This document shows positions 1 through 10,276 of a DNA stretch of 28,828 bases, piece after piece (position 1 is the first letter of the stretch; the number at the start of each line of letters is the position of its first letter). Location of the stretch: NCBI GenBank assembly GCA_016721245.1, contig JADKIQ010000022.1, positions 1 to 28,828 on the forward strand, given 5' to 3'. Both the position numbers and the translations under genes were made by a program. The notes below the pieces were generated by a model. It saw nothing but the letters and a program-made list of their open reading frames with translations, had not been told where the DNA came from and made no database searches. The stretch comes from Sphingobacteriales bacterium (GTDB taxonomy: Bacteria; Bacteroidota; Bacteroidia; Chitinophagales; JADIYW01).

Positions 1-1133
1 ATGGCTTCGTAGCTAAAATGGATGCGGATGTCATAAATGGAGCTGGAAGTTTTTATTTGGAGGCAACGTATGTATCCGGCACCACTAGTGCAGATAATCA
101 TATTCTATCAAATTAGACGCATCAAAGAATGTTTATATTACGAATTGTTACTACATCCTCCAAATTTCCCTGTAAGTTTAAGGTGCCTATGATGCTTAAC
201 GCAAAATGGAGGTAATGATGCGTTTCTAACAAAGATTAACAGTACAGGAACAGCCCTGATATTTTCAACGTTTATTAGGGTACCGGTGGTGATGACGCTA
301 ACTTCTTATATATAGATGCCGCAATGGGAGTTTTATCTTGCCGGTGCAACACCGGGAAGCAGGTTCCGACAACTGCTGGTGCTTACGACGTGACATATGG
401 TGGCGGAACAGTGATGCGACCGCACATAAATTCAACAGCACAGGTTCTACACTATTGTATTCAACCCTTTTATGGTGGTGCTGGTAATGATGATTTTTTG
501 TCTGGGACCGGAAGGTGCTAACAGTCTGGTTGCTGGTGGTACCACAACATCTGCAAAGCACAGCCAATGTCATGGCAGAAGTCGAGGCCTTTTCAAACAA
601 CGCTTTCAGGAGCAGAACAAATGGAGGGCTTGTTATTAAATTTAATACCACTACCAATGCCCGTACCTGGGGTACATATATTGGGCCTGTATCTGGTAAC
701 TCTTTAACGCTGACTTGTGGTCAGGTAGACAATGGAGGGTAATATATATTTTGGTGGTTATACAGCTGGCGTTGTTCCGGCATGTCGTGCAGCAGGAGTA
801 TATGATCCTTCATATAATGAGTGGTGCAAATGATTTTTATCTGGGTAAATTAGCTTCAACAGGTGCTTCTTTAACAGCAGGTACATATTTTGGAGGTAGT
901 GGATAAAGTTAACCTGATGGGGTTAAATATTGATGATTTTGGAAAGTATATACATTTGGATTACGACATCAAATTCACCATCATTAACAACCCCATCCAA
1001 TCCGCCGCAGGCTACTAATCTGGGTGGTCGGGATGCAGTATTTCTTAAAATCTCTTCTGACTTTGTTACATTGGAATATCTTTCCTATTGGGGTGGTTCT
1101 GACGATGAAACAGATCAATTGGCTTCTGACGTA
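1..1133 (+). other. SBBP-type beta-propeller repeat region of the adhesin (frameshifted)
   Basis: All three forward frames are closed, but blade-like phrases recur when frames are switched: GGNDAFLTKINSTG then STFIGG (about 211-280), LLYST then YGGAGNDDFLS (about 445-505), GGLVIKFNTTT (about 625), GGNIYFGGYTAG (about 737), LGKLASTGASL then YFGGSG (about 841-905), and GGRDAVFLKISSDF then YWGGSDDETDQ (about 1024-1125). The pattern 'GG.DAF..K....G..L..STY.GG...D' with 'N.Y..G.T.S..FP...GAYD' between is typical of bacterial SBBP (beta-propeller) repeats. Such propellers commonly sit at the N-terminal end of T9SS cargo. The gene start lies upstream of the window. Confidence 0.65.
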
Positions 1134-4100
1134 TAAAAGTTTAGTAAGTGTAAAGCTTATACTGCAATGACGACGGAGTCACGAAATGCCCTAATGACCA
1201 GAAATGGTTTCAAGTAAAAAACAAGTGCTACAACAATTTTGAACCGGCAGTAACTGTATGGGCAAATCCACCGGATGTAAATGTTGATACAATTACCGGA
1301 GATGAAAATGTATGCTTTGGTTCATTACCATTATTGGATATTAATGGCAGCCCTTCTTCTTATATATTATCAGATATTAGTAGAAATGGAGTGTACCCTC
1401 ATCTACAATGGGAGTATTAACTTATACCTGGTCAAAATCAATAGATAGTATCAATTTTATTCTTATTCCTGGTGCAACAGGGCAAAATCTTACAACAACT
1501 GAAATTGGTGTATTCCACAAACTACTTATTTCAAACGAAATATTGGATCAGATTTTGTAAAGGAGGCACAATTGTCGCTAAAAAGTAATTACAATTCCAA
1601 TTCCGGATGGTGTAGAACTTAATGGGAGTAATATGTCGTAATGGAACCATATCGCTTTCTGCTACGGGTGGATCTGGAGCAACATTTAACTGGACAGGCC
1701 CGAATGCATTTCTGCAGTTGGTGCCACGCAGACGGTATCTAATGCACAAGTAGTTAATGCCGGAAATTATTTAGTGACTGAAACTGTATCCGGATGTACA
1801 TCTTTGCCTGATACAGTTCCTGTTTCTATTATTAATTGTCCGCCTGATGCAGTTGATGATAACTACTTTGTAAATGAAGACCAGGTGTTGTCTGATGATG
1901 TAACAACAAATGATACAGATCCCAATGGAGATATACTTACTATTACTTTAGTAAATGGAGGAACAGTTGTTGCGAATGGTACACTTGTATTGAATACAAA
2001 CGGAACATTTACATACACACCAAATCCAAATTTCTATGGAATAGTTTCCTTTATTTACAGTGCATGTGACAATGGTGTACCTTTACCTGTTTTGTGCGAT
2101 ACCGCAATTGTAAACATCACGGTTAACCCGGTGAATGATGTACCGACGGCAGAAGCAGACAATTCAACAGTAAATGAAGACGACACGAATGTATCGATAC
2201 CGGTCTTGGTAAATGATACGTTTGGCGGGGGACCAGCACAGGCACGATCACGATACACACCACCGGCGAACGGACGGCAAGTGTGGATGCCGGCACACCG
2301 AATGATCCGACGGACGATGAGATCGTACCACCAATCAAACTACAACGGGCAGATGCAATCATCTATGAGATATGCGATGCAAACGGCGACTGCGATACCG
2401 CAATTGTAAACATCACGGTTAACCCTGTGAATGATTTACCGACGGCAGAAGCAGACAATGCAACAGTAAATGAAGACGACACGAATGTATCGATACCAGT
2501 ATTAGTAAATGATACGTTTGGCGGCGACGGACCAAGCACAGGCACGATCACGATCACGACACCACCGGCGAACGGAACGGCAAGTGTGGATGACAACGGC
2601 ACACCGAATGATCCGACGGACGATGAGATCGTATACACACCAAATCAAACTACAACGGAGCAGATGCGATCATCTATGAGATATGCGATGCAAACGGCGA
2701 CTGCGATACGGCAATGTAAACATCACGGTAACACCGGTAAATGATTTACCGACAGCAGAAGCAGACAATGCAACAATAAATGAAGACGACACGAATGTAT
2801 CGATACCGGTATTAGTGAATGATACGTTTGGCGGCGACGGACCAAGCACGGGCACGATCACGATCACGACACCACCGGCGAACGGAACGGCAAGTGTGGA
2901 TGACAACGGCACACCGAATGATCCGACGGACGATGAGATCGTATACACACCAAATCCAAACTACAACGGACCAGATGCAATCATCTATGAGATATGCGAT
3001 GCAAACGGCGACTGCGATACCGCAATTGTAAACATCACGGTTAACCCTGTGAATGATTTACCGTTAGCAGAAGCAGACAATGCAACAGTAAATGAAGACG
3101 ACACGAATGTATCGATACCGGTTTTAGTAAATGATACGTTTGGCGGCGACGGACCAAGCACGGGCACGATCACGATTACCACACCACCGACGAACGGAAC
3201 GGCAAGTGTAGATGACAACGGCACACCGAATGATCCGACCGACGATGAGATCGTATACACACCAAATGCAAACTACAACGGAGCAGATGCAATCATCTAT
3301 GAGATATGCGATGCAAACGGCGACTGCGATACCGCAATTGTAAACATCACGGTTAACCCTGTGAATGATTTACCGTTAGCAGAAGCAGACAATGCAACAG
3401 TAAATGAAGACGACACAAATGTGTCGATACCAGTCTTGGTAAATGATACGTTTGGCGGCGACGGACCAAGCACCGGGCACGATCACGATCACGACACCAC
3501 CGACGAACGGAACGGCAAGTGTGGATGACAACGGCACACCGAATGATCCGACGGACGATGAGATCGTATACACACCAATCCAAACTATAACGGAGCAGAT
3601 GCAATCATCTATGAGATATGCGATGCGAACGGCGACTGCGATACCGCAATTGTAAACATTACGGTAGCACCGGTGAATGATGTACCATTAGCAGAAGCAG
3701 ACAATGCAACAGTAAATGAAGACGACACGAATGTATCGATACCAGTTTTAGTAAATGATACGTTTGGCGGCGACGGACCAAGCACAGGCACGATCACGAT
3801 TACGACACCACCGACGAACGGAACGGCAAGTGTAGATGACAACGGCACACCGAATGATCCGACGGACGATGAGATCGTATACACACCAAATGCAGATTAC
3901 AACGGAGCAGATGCAATCATCTATGAGATATGCGATGCAAACGGCGACTGCGATACCGCAATTGTAAACATCACGGTAGCACCGGTGAATGATGTACCGT
4001 TAGCAGAAGCAGACAATGCAACAGTAAATGAAGACGACACGAATGTATCGATACCAGTATTAGTAAATGATACGTTTGGCGGCGACGGACCAAGCACAGG

Positions 4101-7100
4101 CACGATCACGATCACAACGCCACCGACGAACGGAACAGCAAGTGTAGATGACAACGGCACACCGAATGATCCGACGGACGATGAGATCGTATACACACCA
4201 AATCCAAACTACAACGGAGCAGATGCAATCATCTAGGAGATATGCGATGCAAACGGCGACTGCGATACCGAATTGTAAACATCACGGTAGCACCGGTGAA
4301 TGATGTACCATTAGCAGAAGCAGACAATGCAACAGTAAATGAAGACGACACGAATGTATCGATACCGGTATTAGTGAATGATACGTTTGGCGGCGACGGA
4401 CCAAGCACAGGCACGATTACGATCACAACACCACCGACGAACGGAACAGCAAGTGTAGATGACAACGGCACACCGACAGATCCGACGGACGATGAGATTG
4501 TATACACACCAAATCCAAACTACAACGGAGCAGATGCAATCATCTATGAGATATGCGATGCGAACGGCGACTGCGATACCGCAATTGTAAACATCACGGT
4601 AGCACCGGTAAATGATGTACCGTTAGCAGAAGCAGACAATGCAACAGTAAATGAAGACGACACGAATGTATCGATACCGGTATTAGTGAATGATACGTTT
4701 GGCGGCGACGGACCAAGCACAGGCACGATCACGATCACAACACCACCGACGAACGGAACAGCAAGTGTAGATGACAACGGCACACCGAATGATCCGACGG
4801 ACGATGAGATTGTATACACACCAAATGCAGATTACAACGGAGCAGATGCAATCATCTATGAGATATGCGATGCGAACGGCGACTGTGATACCGCAATTGT
4901 AAACATCACGGTAGCACCGGTAAATGATGTACCGTTAGCAGAAGCAGACAATGCAACAGTAAATGAAGACGACACGAATGTATCGATACCAGTTTTAGTA
5001 AATGATACGTTTGGCGGCGACGGACCAAGCACAGGCACGATCACGATTACGACACCACCGACGAACGGAACGGCAAGTGTAGATGACAACGGCACACCGA
5101 ATGATCCGACGGACGATGAGATCGTATACACACCAAATCCAAACTACAACGGAGCAGATGCAATCATCTATGAGATATGCGATGCGAACGGCGACTGCGA
5201 TACCGCAATTGTAAACATCACGGTAGCACCGGTAAATGATGTACCATTAGCAGAAGCAGACAATGCAACAGTAAATGAAGACGACACGAATGTATCGATA
5301 CCGGTTTTAGTGAATGATACGTTTGGCGGCGACGGACCAAGCACGGGCACGATCACGATTACCACACCACCGACGAACGGAACGGCAAGTGTAGATGACA
5401 ACGGCACACCGAATGATCCGACGGACGATGAGATCGTATACACACCAAATCAAACTACAACGGAGCAGATGCAATCATCTATGAGATATGCGATGCAACG
5501 GCGACTGCGATACCGCAATTGTAAACATCACGGTAGCACCGGTAAATGATGTCCGTTGCAGAAGCAGACAATGCAACGGTAAATGAAGACGGCCGAATGT
5601 ATCGTCCGGTCTTAGTAAATGATACGTTTGGCGGGACGGACCAGCACGGCACGATCACGATCACACCACCGGCGAACGGAACGGCAAGTGTGGATGCAGG
5701 CACACCGAAGATCCGACGGACGATGAGATCGAACACCAAATGCAAACTACAACGGGCAGATGCGATCATCCATGAGATATGCGATGCAAACGGCGACTGC
5801 GATACCGCAATTGTAAACATCACGGTAGCACCGGTAAATGATGTACCGTTAGCAGAAGCAGACAATGCAACAGTAAATGAAGACGACACAATGTATCGAT
5901 ACCGGTTTTAGTAAATGATACGTTTGGCGGCGACGGACCAAGCACAGGCACGATCACGATTACGACACCACCGGCGAACGGAACGGCAAGTGTAGATGAC
6001 AACGGCACACCGAATGATCCAACGGACGATGAGATCGTATACACACCAAATCCAAACTACAACGGAGCAGATGCAATCATCTATGAGATATGCGATGCAA
6101 ACGGCGACTGCGATACCGCAATTGTAAAGATCACGGTAGCACCGGTGAATGATGTACCGTTAGCAGAAGCAGACAATGCAACAGTAAATGAAGACGACAC
6201 GAATGTATCGATACCGGTCTTGGTAAATGATACGTTTGGCGGCGACGGACCAAGCACAGGCACGTCACGATCACGACACCACCGGCGAACGGAACGGCAA
6301 GTGTAGATGACAACGGCACACCGACAGATCCAACGGACGATGGATCGTATACACACCAAATCCAAACTACAACGGAGCAGATGCAATCATCTATGAGATA
6401 TGCGATGCAAACGGCGACTGCGATACCGCAATCGTAAACATCACGGTAGCACCGGTAAATGATGTACCGTTAGCAGAAGCAGACAATGCAACAGTAAATG
6501 AAGACGACACGAATGTATCGATACCGGTCTTGGTAAATGATACGTTTGGCGGCGACGGACCAAGCACAGGCACGATCACGATCACAACACCACCGGCGAA
6601 CGGAACAGCAAGTGTAGATGACAACGGCACACCGAATGATCCGACGGACGATGAGATCGTATACACACCAAATCAAACTACAACGGAGCAGATGCAATCA
6701 TCTATGAGATATGCGATGCAAACGGCGACTGCGATACGGCAATTGTAAACATCACGGTTAACCCTGTAAATGATCCACCGGTAGTGCCTGATACGACGGT
6801 AACGACACCTGAAGATACACCGATAGAAGTATGTGTACCATTCACAGATGTAGACACAGGCGATGTACATGTAGCAAGTATAGGATGTGGACCAACTAAC
6901 GGTACTATTACAAGTGGACCAACAGTAAATGGCAACACCGTATGTTACATATACACCGAACACGAACTACAATGGCAGAGACAGTATCTGTATAGTAGTA
7001 TGTGATAACGGAGGCTTATGCGACACAGGAGTAATTATAATAAATATACCACCTGTAAATGATCCACCGGTAGTACCGGATACGACAGTAACGACACCTG

Positions 7101-10100
7101 AAGATACACCGATAGAAGTATGTGTACCATTCACAGATGTAGACACAGGTGATGTACATGTAGCAAGTATAGGATGCGGACCAACTAACGGTACAATTAC
7201 AAGTGGACCAACAGTAAATGGCAACACCGTATGTGTTCATATACACCGAACACGAACTACAATGGCAGAGACAGTATCTGTATAGTAGTATGTGATAACG
7301 GAGGCTTATGCGACACAGGAGTAATTTATATAGATATACCACCGGTCAATGATCCACCAGTAGTACCGGATACGACGGTAACTACACCTGAAGATACACC
7401 GATAGAAGTATGTATACCATTCACGGATGTAGACACAGGTGATGTACATGTAGCAAGTATAGGATGCGGACCAACTAACGGTACTATTACAAGTGGTCCG
7501 ACAGTAAATGGCAACACCGTATGTGTTACATATACACCGAACACAAACTACAATGGCAGAGACAGTATCTGTATCGTAGTATGTGATAACGGAGGCTTAT
7601 GCGACACAGGAGTAATTATAATAAATATACCACCTGTAAATGATCCACCGGTAGTACCGGATACGACGGTAACTACACCTGAAGACACACCAATAGAAGT
7701 ATGTGTACCATTCACGGATGTAGACACAGGTGATGTACATGTAGCAAGTATAGGATGCGGACCAACTAACGGTACTATTACAAGTGGACCAACAGTAAAT
7801 GGCAACACCGTATGTGTTACATATACACCGAACACGAACTACAATGGCAGAGACAGTATCTGTATAGTAGTATGTGATAACGGAGGCTTATGCGACACAG
7901 GAGTAATCTATATAGATATACCACCTGTAAATGATCCACCGGTAGTACCGGATACGACGGTAACGACACCTGAAGATACACCAATAGAAGTATGTGTACC
8001 ATTCACGGATGTAGACACAGGCGATGTACATGTAGCAAGTATAGGATGTGGACCATCAAATGGAACGATAACAAGCGGTCCGACAGTAAATGGCAACACC
8101 GTATGTGTTACATATACACCGAACACGAACTACAATGGCAGAGACAGTATATGTATAGTAGTATGTGATAACGGAGGCTTATGCGACACAGGAGTAATTA
8201 TAATAGATATACCACCTGTAAATGATCCACCGGTAGTACCGGATACGACAGTAACTACACCTGAAGATACACCGATAGAAGTATGTGTACCATTCACAGA
8301 TGTAGACACAGGTGATGTACATGTAGCAAGTATAGGATGCGGACCATCTAACGGTACAATTACAAGTGGACCAACAGTAAATGGCAACACCGTATGTGTT
8401 ACATATACACCGAACACGAACTACAATGGCAGAGATAGTATCTGTATAGTAGTATGTGATAACGGAGGCTTATGCGACACAGGAGTAATTATAATAGATA
8501 TACCACCTGTAAATGATCCACCGGTAGTACCGGATACGACAGTAACGACACCTGAAGATACACCAATAGAAGTATGTGTACCATTCACGGATGTAGACAC
8601 AGGTGATGTACATGTAGCAAGTATAGGATGCGGACCAACTAACGGTACTATTACAAGTGGTCCGACAGTAAATGGCAACACCGTATGTGTTACATATACA
8701 CCGAACACAAACTACAATGGCAGAGACAGTATCTGTATCGTAGTATGTGATAACGGAGGCTTATGCGACACAGGAGTAATTATAATAAATATACCACCTG
8801 TAAATGATCCACCGGTAGTACCGGATACGACGGTAACTACACCTGAAGACACACCAATAGAAGTATGTGTACCATTCACGGATGTAGACACAGGTGATGT
8901 ACATGTAGCAAGTATAGGATGCGGACCAACTAACGGTACTATTACAAGTGGACCAACAGTAAATGGCAACACCGTATGTGTTACATATACACCGAACACG
9001 AACTACAATGGCAGAGACAGTATCTGTATAGTAGTATGTGATAACGGAGGCTTATGCGACACAGGAGTAATCTATATAGATATACCACCTGTAAATGATC
9101 CACCGGTAGTACCTGATACGACGGTAACGACACCTGAAGATACACCAATAGAAGTATGTGTACCATTCACGGATGTAGACACAGGCGATGTACATGTAGC
9201 AAGTATAGGATGTGGACCATCAAATGGAACGATAACAAGCGGTCCGACAGTAAATGGCAACACCGTATGTGTTACATATACACCGAACACGAACTACAAT
9301 GGCAGAGACAGTATCTGTATAGTAGTATGTGATAACGGCGGCTTATGTGACACAGGAGTAGTTATAATTAATATAATTCCAAATATTGATACAACTCGTC
9401 ATGAAGTTCCTGAATTTATTACTGATACAATTTGTGATATAACATTGCCGCTTGGTGAGAATATTGAAATTAAATCTTGTGATGGAAGTACAACAGGTAC
9501 AACAGTATTGGGTGGAACCTGGAGTATTGATCCTCTGACTACATGTTTAATATATACTGCTGGTCCGACAAAAGGTAATGATACCTTGTGTATAGTTGCT
9601 TGTGACACATTAAAACAACAATGTAATACCACAACTGTAATTATAACTGTAACGGGTTATCCACCGGTAGCGGTGAATGATACGACTAAAACGGATCCGA
9701 ATGTACCAGTTACTATACCGGTATTGGTGAACGACAGTACATTTGATGAGGATCCTCTGACGTTGTGTTCAAATGCCATTGTTACGCAACCGGGTCATGG
9801 TACTTTGGTTGTCAATCAGGACGGGACGATTACGTATACACCAGTAACGGGTTATACAGGGGTAGACAGCTTCCAGTATCAGATTTGTGATCCTGAAGGC
9901 AGCGATACGGCATGGGTATACATCACTGTGGAAGGTTGTATATACTCAAATGGTTTCTCACCAAATGGTGACGGCATCAATGACGTGTTCGAGATACCAT
10001 GTGCGGAAGGTAATGTATTATTCAGTGTTTGGAACCGTTGGGGCATCGAGGTTTACCGCAATGAGCAGTACCTGAATGACTGGGATGGCACATACAAAGG

Positions 10101-10200
10101 CAGTCCATTACCAGATGGCACGTACTATTATGTGTTGAAGTACACGAAGAGCAGCGGCGAGGAAGTGAATAAAGCAGGCTTTATAACGCTTCACCGTTAA
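1..10200 (+). CDS. Giant T9SS-exported repeat adhesin (5' end outside window, several frameshifts)
   Basis: One very large secreted, cell-surface protein is the simplest reading of this stretch, although no single frame is open throughout. Conceptual order: SBBP-like propeller blades (to about 1130), Ig-like segments (about 1230-1800), a cadherin-like domain beginning PDAVDDNYFVNED (about 1840), fifteen 104-aa repeats, nine 97-aa repeats, a divergent Cys-containing domain (9363-9655), a last cadherin-like domain (PPVAVNDTTK, about 9660), and a gliding-motility-type C-terminal domain ending FITLHR. Such domains in Bacteroidota mark cargo of the type IX secretion system that is attached to or released at the surface; SprB of Flavobacterium is the well-known example. 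Frame is broken at many points (for example 4234 TAG, about 4270, 5450-5560, 6265, 6345, 6945, 7230), while 7231-10200 is open. The order of domains and the neighbouring porP support one gene. Adhesion or gliding as the role is inferred. Confidence 0.82.
1231..1840 (+). other. Ig/PKD-like segments of the adhesin (frameshifted)
   Basis: Frame-switched translation gives NPPDVNVDTITGDENVCFGS (about 1266-1325), LTYTWSKSIDSINF (about 1419-1460), IPGATGQNLTTTEIG, then SLSATGGSGATFNWTGP (about 1654-1700) and NAGNYLVTETVSGCTSLPDT (about 1756-1815). The 'C.G....L.A.GG.GA.F.W.GP' and 'AG.Y.VT.T..GC' phrases are characteristic of secreted Bacteroidota Ig-like/PKD-like domains. The domains link the propeller to the cadherin-like repeats. 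At least four frame changes are needed. Confidence 0.5.
2149..6781 (+). repeat. Tandem array A: 15 units of about 312 bp (104 aa), cadherin-like
   Basis: Units begin at the phrase AEADNATVNEDDTN at about 2149, 2445, 2755, 3067, 3379, 3691, 4003, 4314, 4626, 4938, 5250, 5558, 5852, 6163 and 6473. The full period is 312 bp; departures (296, 310, 311, 308, 294 and so on) mark indels. Each unit carries VNEDDTNVSIPVLVNDTFGG, then GTITITTPPANGTASVDDNG, PTDDEIVYTPNPNYNGADAI, and EICDANGDCDTAIVNITV. This matches the tandem cadherin-like/VCBS-type folds seen in giant adhesins. The DANGDCD stretch has Ca-loop-like spacing, and each unit has one Cys pair. Open stretches include 1774-2409, 2683-3528, 3673-4236 and 4242-5549; these are pieces of one array, not separate genes. 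Confidence 0.93.
6787..9363 (+). repeat. Tandem array B: 9 units of 291 bp (97 aa), Cys-rich
   Basis: Units begin at PDTTVTTPEDTPIEVC at 6787, 7076, 7366, 7657, 7948, 8239, 8530, 8821 and 9112. Spacing is exactly 291 bp from the third unit on; the first two are 289 and 290 bp because two bases and one base are missing near 6945 and 7230. Each unit contains TDVDTGDVHVASIGCGP, NGTITSGPTVNGNTVCVTYT, NTNYNGRDSICIVVCDNGG and LCDTGVIIINIPPVND, with six Cys per unit. The family resemblance is again cadherin-like adhesin repeats of Bacteroidota. Differences between units are largely silent. Confidence 0.94.
7231..10200 (+). CDS. Longest uninterrupted reading frame of the adhesin (C-terminal 989 codons)
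   Basis: This is the in-frame 3' part of the giant adhesin, not an independent gene. It opens just after the missing base near 7230, so the ATG at 7231 is internal to array B and has no ribosome-binding site of its own. It covers the end of unit 2, array B units 3-9, the divergent domain 9363-9655 (with TTGTTVLGGTWSIDP and NDTLCIVACDTL), a cadherin-like domain (PVTIPVLVND, GTLVVNQDGTITYTP), and the type IX sorting domain. An automatic annotation would probably call this piece alone; it should be merged with the upstream sequence. Confidence 0.8.
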   Translation: MCSYTPNTNYNGRDSICIVVCDNGGLCDTGVIYIDIPPVNDPPVVPDTTVTTPEDTPIEVCIPFTDVDTGDVHVASIGCGPTNGTITSGPTVNGNTVCVTYTPNTNYNGRDSICIVVCDNGGLCDTGVIIINIPPVNDPPVVPDTTVTTPEDTPIEVCVPFTDVDTGDVHVASIGCGPTNGTITSGPTVNGNTVCVTYTPNTNYNGRDSICIVVCDNGGLCDTGVIYIDIPPVNDPPVVPDTTVTTPEDTPIEVCVPFTDVDTGDVHVASIGCGPSNGTITSGPTVNGNTVCVTYTPNTNYNGRDSICIVVCDNGGLCDTGVIIIDIPPVNDPPVVPDTTVTTPEDTPIEVCVPFTDVDTGDVHVASIGCGPSNGTITSGPTVNGNTVCVTYTPNTNYNGRDSICIVVCDNGGLCDTGVIIIDIPPVNDPPVVPDTTVTTPEDTPIEVCVPFTDVDTGDVHVASIGCGPTNGTITSGPTVNGNTVCVTYTPNTNYNGRDSICIVVCDNGGLCDTGVIIINIPPVNDPPVVPDTTVTTPEDTPIEVCVPFTDVDTGDVHVASIGCGPTNGTITSGPTVNGNTVCVTYTPNTNYNGRDSICIVVCDNGGLCDTGVIYIDIPPVNDPPVVPDTTVTTPEDTPIEVCVPFTDVDTGDVHVASIGCGPSNGTITSGPTVNGNTVCVTYTPNTNYNGRDSICIVVCDNGGLCDTGVVIINIIPNIDTTRHEVPEFITDTICDITLPLGENIEIKSCDGSTTGTTVLGGTWSIDPLTTCLIYTAGPTKGNDTLCIVACDTLKQQCNTTTVIITVTGYPPVAVNDTTKTDPNVPVTIPVLVNDSTFDEDPLTLCSNAIVTQPGHGTLVVNQDGTITYTPVTGYTGVDSFQYQICDPEGSDTAWVYITVEGCIYSNGFSPNGDGINDVFEIPCAEGNVLFSVWNRWGIEVYRNEQYLNDWDGTYKGSPLPDGTYYYVLKYTKSSGEEVNKAGFITLHR
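9937..10197 (+). other. Gliding-motility-type (T9SS) C-terminal sorting domain
   Basis: The last ~87 residues read CIYSNGFSPNGDGINDVF..., then VWNRWGIEVYRN, DWDGTYKGSPLPDGTYYYVL, and the ending NKAGFITLHR. 'FSPNGDGIND.F', 'NRWG..V', 'WDG...G..LPDGTYYY' and 'G.ITL.R' are the hallmarks of the gliding-motility-associated C-terminal domain family (type B T9SS sorting signal). It directs outer-membrane export through the T9SS and fits the porP/sprF gene immediately downstream. Confidence 0.95.
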
Positions 10201-10215
10201 TAAGAATAAAATTTA

Positions 10216-10241
10216 GGCAAGGCTGATTATTCAGCCTTGCC
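10216..10241 (+). terminator. Perfect 11-bp-stem hairpin between adhesin and porP
   Basis: GGCAAGGCTGA (10216-10226), loop TTAT, TCAGCCTTGCC (10231-10241). It starts 15 bases after the adhesin stop. What follows on the + strand is ACAAAAAG, not a T-run, so it is a poor classical intrinsic terminator for + strand transcription. It could be a partial terminator or an mRNA-end stabiliser that sets different levels for the adhesin and porP. Confidence 0.6.
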
Positions 10242-10276
10242 ACAAAAAGATAAAAATAAAAGCAAAAGTAAAAGCG

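Noticed and set aside
2055..6697. Repeated minus-strand reading frames of about 91 aa, one per unit, in array A
   Set aside because: They recur at exactly the unit spacing and are the reverse-strand shadow of the plus-strand repeats; no start signals of their own.
6702..9290. Minus-strand frames of 72-96 aa across array B
   Set aside because: Shadow frames at 291-bp spacing, low complexity and with no family pattern.
2149..9363. Tandem repeats considered as a CRISPR array
   Set aside because: Units are about 300 bp, coding and contiguous without unique spacers.
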